DNA from: Flavobacteriales bacterium
GTDB lineage: Bacteria; Bacteroidota; Bacteroidia; Flavobacteriales; Flavobacteriaceae
DNA length: 58,756 bases
Direction: 5' to 3'
Assembly (NCBI GenBank): GCA_004214175.1
Contig: SGZH01000004.1
Coordinates: forward strand, 1 to 58,756
The translations under genes and the position numbers were made by a program. Position 1 is the stretch's first letter, and each line of letters opens with the position of its first letter. A model generated the notes under the pieces. It was not told the origin of the DNA. It did not search any database and saw nothing but the letters and a program-made list of their open reading frames with translations. Shown piece by piece: positions 28,935 through 36,172 of this stretch.

Positions 28935-28965
28935 TTGCGGAGATTTATGAGGTGTTTTATATTTG
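28935..28965 (+). promoter_or_regulatory. Promoter of the ctaB-cox operon
   Basis: TTG at 28935-28937 and TATATTTG at 28958-28965 are separated by 20 bases, an excellent match to the Bacteroidota promoter. The leader to the TTG start of ctaB would be about 18 bases. Confidence 0.7.
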
Positions 28966-28986
28966 CAAAATCAAATAATTTAAGAC

Positions 28987-29880
28987 TTGACAAGTATAAA
29001 CATTTATTTAAAAAAGAGATCATTCCTTAATAATTTTCTTGAGATTACTAAAGTCAGGTTGTCGTTAAGTGTTTTATTCTCTTCAATTGCCGGATACTTG
29101 CTAGGAACTGATCTAGTAAGTTTTATCGAAGTTATACTCTTATGTGTAGGGGGATATTCTATGGTGGGAGCTTCTAATGTATACAATCAAATTATTGAAA
29201 AAGATTTAGACGCCTTAATGGAACGTACTAAAATAAGACCGATTCCTTCGGGCAGAATGTCTGTACAGTTAGCTTTTATAGTTGCTGTTAGCCTAACAAT
29301 AATCGGAATTATAGCACTCTACATAATCAATCCAATTACTGCGATGTTTGGGTCAGTTTGTATTTTTATGTATGTCAGTTTGTATACACCGCTTAAAACG
29401 AAAACTTCATTGTCTGTATTTGTAGGTGCATTCCCAGGAGCAATACCCTTTATGCTAGGATGGGTTGCCGCTACTGGTAATTTTGGGATTGAGTCGGGCA
29501 CTTTATTTATGATTCAGTTTTTTTGGCAATTCCCGCATTTTTGGGCAATTGCCTGGTTTTTGTTTGACGATTATGAAAAAGCAGGATTTTTTATGCTTCC
29601 AACAGGTAAAAGAGATAAAAGTACGGCGCTGCAAGCTATTTTATATACTTTATGGACCGTTTTAGCATCTTTAATACCTGTTTTTGGAGTTACGGGGAAA
29701 TTATACTTAACTCCTCTATCTGGGGTGTTAGTAGGTATAATTGGCTTGGTTTTTTTATACTTTTCAATTCGTCTATACAAATTTAGATCAAACAAAGCTG
29801 CCAAGTTCTTTATGCTAGTTAGCATTAGTTACATAACCTTATTACAAATAATTTACGTTGCTGATAAATTTATCAGATAA
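28987..29880 (+). CDS. ctaB: Protoheme IX farnesyltransferase (heme O synthase)
   Basis: CtaB attaches a farnesyl group to protoheme IX to make heme O, the precursor of heme A for the aa3 oxidase. The 297-residue UbiA-family protein has about nine membrane segments. The first aspartate-rich motif, NQIIEKDLDALMERTK, lies near residues 66-81 and is followed by RPIPSGRM. A second conserved loop, FLFDDYEKAGFFMLP, lies near 195-209. The start is TTG at 28987, and no ATG precedes the conserved region. The gene leads the operon with subunits III and IV. A heme A synthase gene is not in the window. Confidence 0.95.
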   Translation: MTSINIYLKKRSFLNNFLEITKVRLSLSVLFSSIAGYLLGTDLVSFIEVILLCVGGYSMVGASNVYNQIIEKDLDALMERTKIRPIPSGRMSVQLAFIVAVSLTIIGIIALYIINPITAMFGSVCIFMYVSLYTPLKTKTSLSVFVGAFPGAIPFMLGWVAATGNFGIESGTLFMIQFFWQFPHFWAIAWFLFDDYEKAGFFMLPTGKRDKSTALQAILYTLWTVLASLIPVFGVTGKLYLTPLSGVLVGIIGLVFLYFSIRLYKFRSNKAAKFFMLVSISYITLLQIIYVADKFIR

Positions 29881-29907
29881 AAATAGCACTTTAAATAAGA
29901 TTTATAA

Positions 29908-30489
29908 ATGGAAAATAAAAGTGATAATTATAAATTTAAACTAGACAAAGCAAAAAAAATGATGCTTTGGTTTGGTATGATTAGTTTATCAATGAGCTTC
30001 CTAGGGATAACTAGTGGCTATATCGTAAGTAAAGAACGTCCCGATTGGTTAAACGATTTTCAAATACCACCAGCATTCTACATTAGTTTGGTGATTATTA
30101 TCATAAGTAGTTTTACTTTTTACCTAGCTAAAAAAAATGTAATGGCGCAAGAAAGAAATAGAGGAATGATTTTTTTAGTTAGCACATTTATTCTTGGTGT
30201 TACTTTTATTATTTATCAATTTAAAGGTTTTTCAGAAATTATTGACTACGGTTATTTTTTTACTGGAAGTGAAAGTACAATTACCACTTCATTTATCTAT
30301 TTAGTTGTGCTATTGCATATGGCACATATTGTTGCCGCTCTAATTTCAGTATTGGTTGTAATTTATAATCATTATAAACAAAGGTATACACTGGGAAACA
30401 CTGTAGGAATTGAGATAGCCGTTACTTTTTGGCATTTTGTTGATGTTTTATGGCTCTACCTCTTTTTCTTTTTCTATTTTATTAGATAA
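29908..30489 (+). CDS. Cytochrome c oxidase subunit III, short paralog
   Basis: This is a subunit III-family membrane protein of 193 residues with five hydrophobic segments, ending in VTFWHFVDVLWLYLFFFFYF, the family's C-terminal signature. The conserved HMAHIVAALISV stretch is present. Subunit III stabilises the oxidase and its proton uptake. It is followed after 43 bases by a longer subunit III (30533), so the operon has two non-identical copies. Whether both sit in the same enzyme cannot be told from sequence. It lies 27 bases after ctaB. Confidence 0.85.
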   Translation: MENKSDNYKFKLDKAKKMMLWFGMISLSMSFLGITSGYIVSKERPDWLNDFQIPPAFYISLVIIIISSFTFYLAKKNVMAQERNRGMIFLVSTFILGVTFIIYQFKGFSEIIDYGYFFTGSESTITTSFIYLVVLLHMAHIVAALISVLVVIYNHYKQRYTLGNTVGIEIAVTFWHFVDVLWLYLFFFFYFIR

Positions 30490-30532
30490 AAAATATATGT
30501 ATTTTTGAACCCTATTAAAATCAATTAATTAT

Positions 30533-31510
30533 ATGGACGCGACAGTTGAAAAACCAAGCACTGAAAATAAAACATGGAACGGAGGAAATAAACCATTAAG
30601 TGCAAGTTATGGTAAAATGATGATGTGGTTTTTTATTGTCTCTGATGCTCTAACATTTTCAGGATTTCTTGCCGCTTATGGCTTTTCAAGATTTAAATTT
30701 ATAGACTCTTGGCCTATAGCTGACGAAGTATTTACACATATACCATTTATACATGGTAATTTTCCTATGTATTATGTGGCATTCATGACATTTATTTTAA
30801 TATTTTCTTCTGTTACAATGGTCTTAGCAGTAGATGCTGGACACCACCTGAAAAAAAATAAAGTAATCATTTATCTTTTTCTTACTATAATTGGAGGTTT
30901 GATTTTTGTTGGTTCTCAGGCATGGGAATGGAATACCTTTATAAAAGGTAGCTATGGAGCTTTAGAAACCAAAGGAGGAAAAGTACTTCAGTTTGTAAAA
31001 GAAGATGGAAAAAGAGTTGCTTTAGGAGATTTTGCAGTACCCATATACACAGAAAGAACTACACAAGATAACAATGAAGGTATTTGGTTTTTGTCTGAAA
31101 AAGAGTTACCAAGCGTTACTTTAGCAGAGGTTAAAAAAGGCTTTTTAGCAGATGAATCTTTGTTAATCAGAACCCAATACTTAGATGAAAACGGTGAACG
31201 AATTGTTCTCACTAGAACAGAGTCTTTAGCTAAATTAAATAATGATGCAAAAGGTATAATTGAAGGGGCTAATTTAAAGCATAATGAATACGGTACTCCT
31301 TTATTTGCAGATTTTTTCTTTTTTATTACAGGATTTCATGGATTTCACGTTTTTTCGGGTGTAATATTTAATATCATAATTTTCTTTAATGTAGTTATCG
31401 GAACCTATGAAAGAAGGAAAAATTATGAAATGGTTGAAAAAGTAGGTTTGTACTGGCACTTTGTAGATTTGGTGTGGGTTTTTGTATTTACAGTTTTTTA
31501 CCTTGTATAA
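30533..31510 (+). CDS. Cytochrome c oxidase subunit III, long paralog with inserted domain
   Basis: This 325-residue subunit III-family protein has the usual membrane core, with MMMWFFIVSDALTFSGFLAA, FHGFHVFSGVIFNI and a C-terminal YWHFVDLVWVFVFTVFYLV. Between the helix ending near residue 140 and the one starting near 258 lies a soluble stretch of about 110 residues containing two strand-rich segments. That stretch is absent from typical subunit III proteins of about 200-270 residues. It would face the periplasm or cytoplasm and could be a docking surface. It is in tandem with the 193-residue paralog upstream and the subunit IV gene 18 bases downstream. Confidence 0.87.
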   Translation: MDATVEKPSTENKTWNGGNKPLSASYGKMMMWFFIVSDALTFSGFLAAYGFSRFKFIDSWPIADEVFTHIPFIHGNFPMYYVAFMTFILIFSSVTMVLAVDAGHHLKKNKVIIYLFLTIIGGLIFVGSQAWEWNTFIKGSYGALETKGGKVLQFVKEDGKRVALGDFAVPIYTERTTQDNNEGIWFLSEKELPSVTLAEVKKGFLADESLLIRTQYLDENGERIVLTRTESLAKLNNDAKGIIEGANLKHNEYGTPLFADFFFFITGFHGFHVFSGVIFNIIIFFNVVIGTYERRKNYEMVEKVGLYWHFVDLVWVFVFTVFYLV

Positions 31511-31528
31511 AAGAATAAAATTTAAGAG

Positions 31529-31912
31529 ATGGGACAAGATCACAATTTAGCAATATTTAGAGGAAGACTTAAGTTTAAATCTAATAAAGCAAAAATCTGG
31601 GGAGTATTTACCTTACTTTCTATAATAACAATAATTGAAGTAGCTCTTGGTATTATAAAGCCAGAGTTTTTATTAACTAATAAGTTGTTTACCTTAAAAT
31701 ATCTCAACTGGATTTTTTTAATACTTACTGTTATTAAAGCCTATTATATTACTTGGGACTTTATGCATATGCGTGATGAAAAAATGGGTTTAAGAAGAGT
31801 AGTTGTTTGGACTGCTGTCTTTTTAATTATATATCTAGTAGCAATTTTATTAGTTGAAGGAGATTATATTTTCGATGTTTATAAAGAAAATTATATAAAA
31901 TTTAATTTTTAG
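31529..31912 (+). CDS. Cytochrome c oxidase subunit IV family protein
   Basis: This 127-residue small membrane protein has three hydrophobic segments (about 25-42, 56-74, 89-112). Features shared with the Bacteroidota oxidase subunit IV family are IWGVFTLLSIITIIEVALGI and the loop YYITWDFMHMRDEKMGLRR. It probably stabilises the oxidase assembled from CoxA, CoxB and the subunit III proteins. It is the last gene of the ctaB transcription unit if the weak terminator just downstream is used. Confidence 0.85.
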   Translation: MGQDHNLAIFRGRLKFKSNKAKIWGVFTLLSIITIIEVALGIIKPEFLLTNKLFTLKYLNWIFLILTVIKAYYITWDFMHMRDEKMGLRRVVVWTAVFLIIYLVAILLVEGDYIFDVYKENYIKFNF

Positions 31913-31934
31913 ATAAAACTTTAGAAAATTTTTT

Positions 31935-31970
31935 AAAAAATCCATTTATTCTTTGATTGGTTTTTTTTAT
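31935..31970 (+). terminator. Weak terminator after subunit IV
   Basis: An A-run followed by TCCA (31935-31944) can pair with TGG and a run of eight T residues (31958-31968), with one mismatch and a loop of about 13 bases. It is a weak stem, but it lies just upstream of a good promoter. Confidence 0.35.
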
Positions 31971-31988
31971 ATTTTTTAATCTAAATAA

Positions 31989-32019
31989 TTGTTCTTATAT
32001 GTTTTACCAATTACTTTTG
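31989..32019 (+). promoter_or_regulatory. Promoter of the SCO-like gene, apparently leaderless
   Basis: TTG at 31989-31991 and TACTTTTG at 32012-32019 are 20 bases apart. The -7 element ends four bases before the TTG start codon at 32024, so transcription should begin at or next to the start codon. Confidence 0.6.
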
Positions 32020-32023
32020 TAGC

Positions 32024-32686
32024 TTGAAAACATCAGAAAAAATAAAAAAATTTACGGTTCTAGGAATCTTATTTTTATTACCTATAACTGCTTATTTGTT
32101 TTTTTCTTCCGGAGTTAACAATTTTGCAAAGTTGCCGGTATTAACTAGGGGTGTTCTTGAAATTGATCAATTTGATTCGGAAAATAAAGAAAAAAAAGAA
32201 TTACAAGATCATCTCACAATTTTATGTTTTTTCGGGAATAATCTTGAACTAACGCAGTCTAATGCTTTTAATTTATCTCATAAAATTTATAAGAAAAATT
32301 ATCAATTTAAAGATTTGCAATTTATTGTGTTAACCCCAAGAGGTACAGAACCTCAAATTCAAAATTTAAAACAAAAACTTTCTGAAATTGAAAATCCTGA
32401 AAATTGGAATTTTGTTTTTGGTGATACTACAGAAATACAAAGAGTTTTTAACTCTTTGGGCTCCAATTATATACTTAATAAAAATTTCGCTTCAAATCAA
32501 GTATTTTTAATAGATAAGGAACGAAATCTTAGGGGAAGAGATGACGATGAAGATGTTGGAATTTTACATGGTTTTGATTCAAGTAATTATTCTGAAATTA
32601 ATAATAAAATGGATGATGACGTACGTATTTTGTTAGCAGAATATCGATTAGCACTAAAAAAATATAATTCTAAAAGAGAAATTTAA
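32024..32686 (+). CDS. Membrane-anchored SCO/thioredoxin-like protein without CxxxC
   Basis: This 220-residue protein has an N-terminal membrane anchor (about 10-28) and a thioredoxin-like domain. The strand LTILCFFGNN (about 64-73) aligns by position with the copper-site strand of SCO proteins. Later come WNFVFGDTTEIQRVFNSLG and VFLIDKERNLRGR, both SCO-like. The CxxxC copper motif is absent and only one Cys (68) lies in that strand. The start is TTG at 32024, and the first in-frame ATG is far inside. The true SCO gene follows four bases after its stop. I infer an accessory role in copper delivery or oxidase assembly; the exact function is unknown. Confidence 0.7.
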   Translation: MKTSEKIKKFTVLGILFLLPITAYLFFSSGVNNFAKLPVLTRGVLEIDQFDSENKEKKELQDHLTILCFFGNNLELTQSNAFNLSHKIYKKNYQFKDLQFIVLTPRGTEPQIQNLKQKLSEIENPENWNFVFGDTTEIQRVFNSLGSNYILNKNFASNQVFLIDKERNLRGRDDDEDVGILHGFDSSNYSEINNKMDDDVRILLAEYRLALKKYNSKREI

Positions 32687-32690
32687 GTTT

Positions 32691-33332
32691 ATGAAAAACT
32701 ATTCATACGTCGGTATTTCATTTATAATATTAGTATTTGGAATTTGGTCAGTTCCTAAAATTGTTGATAAATTTACTAACAAAGGGCTGTCTTATATTTT
32801 AGATACAAATAAAGAAATAAAAAAAGTTCCAAATTTTAAGTTTTTTAATCAGGATAATTTACAAATTACCAACGAGCACTATAAAGGTAAGGTTTATGTC
32901 GTTGAGTTTTTCTTTACTACTTGTCCTTCTATTTGCCCAATTATGAATAGAAATATGGTAAAGATCCAAGATGAATTTTATGGAAACCCTAATCTTGGGA
33001 TGGCCTCATTTACTATAGACCCTAATACAGATACCCCAGAAGTTTTAAAAGATTACGCTACGAGTTATAAAATCACGAACCCAAATTGGCATTTGTTAAC
33101 TGGAGATAAAGAAAAAATTTATGAGCTCGCTAATATCGGGTTTAACTTATTTGTTGGAGAAGATTCAGAATTTGAGGGAGGTTTTGAACATTCTGGTTTT
33201 TTTGCATTGATAGATCAAGAAGGATTTATTAGATGCAGAATAGATGAAAATGAAAATCCAATCATCTATTATAATGGACTAGAAGATGATGGAATACAAA
33301 TGATAAAAGAAGATATTAAATTGTTATTATAA
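32691..33332 (+). CDS. SCO1/SenC-type copper chaperone
   Basis: SCO proteins deliver copper to, or reduce, the CuA site of oxidase subunit II. The 213-residue protein has an N-terminal membrane anchor (about 5-22) and a thioredoxin-fold domain. The copper-binding CPSIC (Cys78, Cys82) and the third ligand His167 (FEHSG) are both intact. The surrounding strands VYVVEFFFTTC and SFTIDPNTDTPEVL are typical. It lies between a cysteine-less SCO-like paralog and a DUF420 protein, and the CuA acceptor CoxB is encoded in the act-cox operon. Confidence in family is high; the direct target is inferred. Confidence 0.93.
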   Translation: MKNYSYVGISFIILVFGIWSVPKIVDKFTNKGLSYILDTNKEIKKVPNFKFFNQDNLQITNEHYKGKVYVVEFFFTTCPSICPIMNRNMVKIQDEFYGNPNLGMASFTIDPNTDTPEVLKDYATSYKITNPNWHLLTGDKEKIYELANIGFNLFVGEDSEFEGGFEHSGFFALIDQEGFIRCRIDENENPIIYYNGLEDDGIQMIKEDIKLLL

Positions 33333-33333
33333 T

Positions 33334-33861
33334 ATGAAATATACAACTTTAAACGAAAAAAAATACAACCGATTAATTTGGATTTTATCCATTGTTATTC
33401 CTATTGCTGTTGCTGCGTTATTTGGAATTAGAATTCCTGGCGTTGAGCGTTTGGGTTTTTTACCTCCTATATATGCAGGAATTAACGCGTTAACAGCTTT
33501 GATATTAGTAATTGCTGTAGTTCAAATAAAAAAAGGAAATCGAAAAAATCATGAAAATTTAATGAAATTTGCGATACTTCTCTCCGTGTTATTTTTAGTT
33601 TTTTATATTGTCTACCACATGACATCTGACTCTACTAAATTTGGTGGAGAAGGTTTTATTAAATACGTATATTATTTTATTTTAATTTCTCATATTCTTC
33701 TTTCCATACTAGTAATTCCTTTTGTATTATTTACCTATCTTCGAGGAGTTTCTGGTCAATTTGAACAGCACAAAAAAATTGCACGTTATACTTTTCCGCT
33801 TTGGTTATATGTAGCTGTTACTGGAGTTATAGTTTTTTTTATGATTTCTCCTTACTATTAA
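33334..33861 (+). CDS. DUF420 (CtaM-like) membrane protein
   Basis: This 175-residue protein has about five hydrophobic segments and the DUF420 pattern: PPIYAGINALTALILVIA, HENLMKFAILLSVLFLVFYIVYHM, HILLSILVIPFVLFTYLRG and ARYTFPLWLYVAVTGVIVFFM. Conserved His residues inside helices suggest heme or copper binding. In Firmicutes the DUF420 protein CtaM is needed to mature the aa3 oxidase, so an oxidase maturation role is likely. It starts one base after the SCO stop and precedes the CxxC mini-protein by four bases. Confidence 0.85.
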   Translation: MKYTTLNEKKYNRLIWILSIVIPIAVAALFGIRIPGVERLGFLPPIYAGINALTALILVIAVVQIKKGNRKNHENLMKFAILLSVLFLVFYIVYHMTSDSTKFGGEGFIKYVYYFILISHILLSILVIPFVLFTYLRGVSGQFEQHKKIARYTFPLWLYVAVTGVIVFFMISPYY

Positions 33862-33865
33862 ATTA

Positions 33866-34087
33866 ATGTATAGAAAATTAATAATCATAATATCATTGCT
33901 TTTTTTACTCAGTAGTATCACTATTGAAGCGCAATGTGCAATGTGTAGAGCAGTGCTGGAGAGTAGTGAAAATCAACAAACGGCGAGAGGAGTTAATAAT
34001 GGGATTATGTATCTAATGGTATTTCCCTATCTACTCATTGGCGTAATTGGATTTGCTATTTATAGGTCTAGAAAAAAAACTAAATAA
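33866..34087 (+). CDS. Small CxxC membrane protein at the end of the oxidase assembly cluster
   Basis: This 73-residue protein has an N-terminal signal or anchor (about 4-20), then EAQCAMCRAVLESSE with Cys24 and Cys27, and a second hydrophobic segment (about 47-65) followed by RSRKKTK. The Cys pair would sit just outside the inner membrane. The gene lies four bases after the DUF420 gene and in the same transcription unit as SCO, which suggests metal or thiol handling in oxidase assembly. I do not recognise a named family. Its tight packing and good membrane topology argue that it is a real gene. Confidence 0.7.
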   Translation: MYRKLIIIISLLFLLSSITIEAQCAMCRAVLESSENQQTARGVNNGIMYLMVFPYLLIGVIGFAIYRSRKKTK

Positions 34088-34193
34088 TTTGTAACATTTT
34101 ATTTTTTTTAAAGTCTTATTCATTAAATTTTTGAATAGAACCATTGAGTTATTTCTTAACATCAATTTCACATTTAACAAATTATAATTTCTG

Positions 34194-34200
34194 TACTTTG
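34194..34200 (+). promoter_or_regulatory. Candidate -7 element of the export operon
   Basis: TACTTTG resembles the -7 element with one base fewer in the spacer. It ends 18 bases before the ATG at 34219, and no TTG lies at the usual distance. The 131-base gap before the ATPase holds nothing else recognisable. Confidence 0.3.
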
Positions 34201-34218
34201 TCATACTAATAAACAACC

Positions 34219-34926
34219 ATGATTGAAATTAAAAATCTGCACAAGTCCTATAAAATGGGGAGTAACTCTCTTCATGTTTTAAAAGGAATTAATTTTGAAG
34301 TTTCTGAAGGTGAAATGGTTGCTATTATGGGATCTTCAGGCTCTGGTAAATCAACATTACTTAATATCTTAGGAATTCTTGATGAACCTGACCATGGGAC
34401 TTATAACTTAAATCGTACCCTAATTAAAAATCTCAATGAAAAAGTTGCTGCAAAATACAGGAATAAATTTTTAGGTTTTGTTTTTCAGTCTTTTAATTTA
34501 ATAAACTATAAATCTGCTTTAGAAAACGTTGCAATGCCTCTATATTATCAAGGAGTTGGTAGAAGTGTTCGAATTGAAAAAGCATCATATTATCTTGAAA
34601 AAGTAGGTTTAGCAGATTGGGCTAGTCACTTACCCAATGAACTTTCTGGGGGGCAGAAACAGCGAGTTGCTATTGCAAGAGCTTTGGCCAGTGATCCCAA
34701 AGTACTCTTAGCAGATGAACCTACTGGAGCTTTAGATTCAACAACTTCCTATGAGGTGATGGAATTAATTCAACAAATAAACGATGAAGGAAAAACCATT
34801 TTAATAGTAACGCACGAAGATGATATAGCTCATATGTGTAAACGAATTGTAAATCTTAAAGATGGTATTATAACTAGTGATTCAAAAGTAAAACAGGTAA
34901 GAGCTAATTCTAAAGAATATGTTTAG
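34219..34926 (+). CDS. ABC transporter ATP-binding protein (MacB/LolD type)
   Basis: This is the ATPase of a MacB/LolCDE-type transporter, which works with permeases that push substrates mechanically rather than through a channel. The 235-residue protein has Walker [10 protein letters not shown] at 38-46. The Q-loop lies in FVFQSFNLI, the signature is [15 protein letters not shown], Walker B is [11 protein letters not shown], and the H-loop lies in VTHEDD. The start ATG at 34219 gives a normal [12 protein letters not shown]-terminus. Its end overlaps the first permease by eight bases. It lacks a fused permease, so this is a split MacB arrangement. Confidence 0.95.
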   Translation: MIEIKNLHKSYKMGSNSLHVLKGINFEVSEGEMVAIMGSSGSGKSTLLNILGILDEPDHGTYNLNRTLIKNLNEKVAAKYRNKFLGFVFQSFNLINYKSALENVAMPLYYQGVGRSVRIEKASYYLEKVGLADWASHLPNELSGGQKQRVAIARALASDPKVLLADEPTGALDSTTSYEVMELIQQINDEGKTILIVTHEDDIAHMCKRIVNLKDGIITSDSKVKQVRANSKEYV

Positions 34927-36163
34927 TTTAGAAAGCTGGCAAGAAATATTTGAGACCATGTTAAAAAATAAACTTCAAACTTTTTTAACAATGGTTTCTG
35001 TTTTTTTTGGAATTTTTATTTTAGTAATCCTAGTTGGTTTTAGTAGTGGAATAGAAAAAGGAGTAAAGTCTCAATTTGAAGAAGATGCAACTAACCGAAT
35101 TGCAATCAGAACCAGAAGGACTACAAAAGAATACAAAGGCCTTAATCCAGGAAGATTAATTCAATTAAGAAATAATGATTTTGAAGAATTCAACGAAAAA
35201 TATACCGATAATATAGAGTATAAAACATCGATATATAGTGTATGGAGAGGGCAATTAGTTTACAATGGTGAATATGGAAATTATAGGGTTGAGGGTGCAT
35301 ACCCAGATCAACAATTTATTGAAAATCAACGCATGGTTTCTGGAAGATTTATCAATAATAATGATGTCAATCAATTAGAAAAAGTTGCTGTAATTGGAAA
35401 TCAAATTAAACAAGATCTATTTAAAAAGATAAATCCTGTAGGAGAATATGTTCAAATTTCAGGAATAAATTTTAAAGTTGTTGGAGTTTACTCTGATCCT
35501 GGTGGAAAACGAGAAGAAAGTAGGGTTTTTATTCCGTTAACTACTGCTCAACAAATTTTTAATGCGGGAGATAAAGTTAGATCCTTAGCTTATACAATAA
35601 AAATGTCTGATAATTTTGATGAAGCTGTAGCGCTGTCTATGGCTTTAACAGAAAGTTTTGAAAATGATATTAGAACTAAACATACTATTTCACCAGATGA
35701 TCGAAGTGCTGTAAGGGTTGAAAATACATTAGAAGAAGCAAAAAGAATATACACTTTAATTGCAACAATTAGTTATGTTTTTTGGTTTGTAGGAATCGGA
35801 ACCATTATTGCTGGAGTTGTTGGTGTAAGTAATATTATGCTTATTGTTGTAAAAGAACGGACCAAAGAAATTGGAATTCGAAAAGCACTCGGAGCATTGC
35901 CAAGCTCTATTATTGGGATGATTCTTCAAGAAGCAATTTTTATAACTGCTTTTGCAGGGTTTTTAGGCTTGTTTGCTGGAGTTGGATTGTTAGAATTAAT
36001 TAGTCCAATGGTAGATAATGATTTTATAAAGTCACCTCAAGTAGATTTTAAAACTGCAATTATTACAGTCATCATATTAATGATAGCAGGGGTTTTTGCT
36101 GGCTTTATACCAGCAAGAAGAGCAGCGCATATAAGACCTATTGAGGCACTAAGGGTAGAATAG
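34919..36163 (+). CDS. ABC transporter permease, MacB/FtsX family (first)
   Basis: The 414-residue protein has a MacB-like layout: an N-terminal helix (about 15-40), a large periplasmic domain (about 45-275) and three C-terminal helices (about 283-310, 335-360, 375-400). The conserved segments VSNIMLIVVKERTKEIGIRKALGA and PARRAAHIRPIEALRVE are present. The first of these is the FtsX-type coupling region. It overlaps the ATPase gene by eight bases and is followed after nine bases by a second, non-identical permease. The two probably form a heterodimer. The substrate is unknown. Confidence 0.93.
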   Translation: MFSLESWQEIFETMLKNKLQTFLTMVSVFFGIFILVILVGFSSGIEKGVKSQFEEDATNRIAIRTRRTTKEYKGLNPGRLIQLRNNDFEEFNEKYTDNIEYKTSIYSVWRGQLVYNGEYGNYRVEGAYPDQQFIENQRMVSGRFINNNDVNQLEKVAVIGNQIKQDLFKKINPVGEYVQISGINFKVVGVYSDPGGKREESRVFIPLTTAQQIFNAGDKVRSLAYTIKMSDNFDEAVALSMALTESFENDIRTKHTISPDDRSAVRVENTLEEAKRIYTLIATISYVFWFVGIGTIIAGVVGVSNIMLIVVKERTKEIGIRKALGALPSSIIGMILQEAIFITAFAGFLGLFAGVGLLELISPMVDNDFIKSPQVDFKTAIITVIILMIAGVFAGFIPARRAAHIRPIEALRVE

Positions 36164-36172
36164 TTTAAAGTT

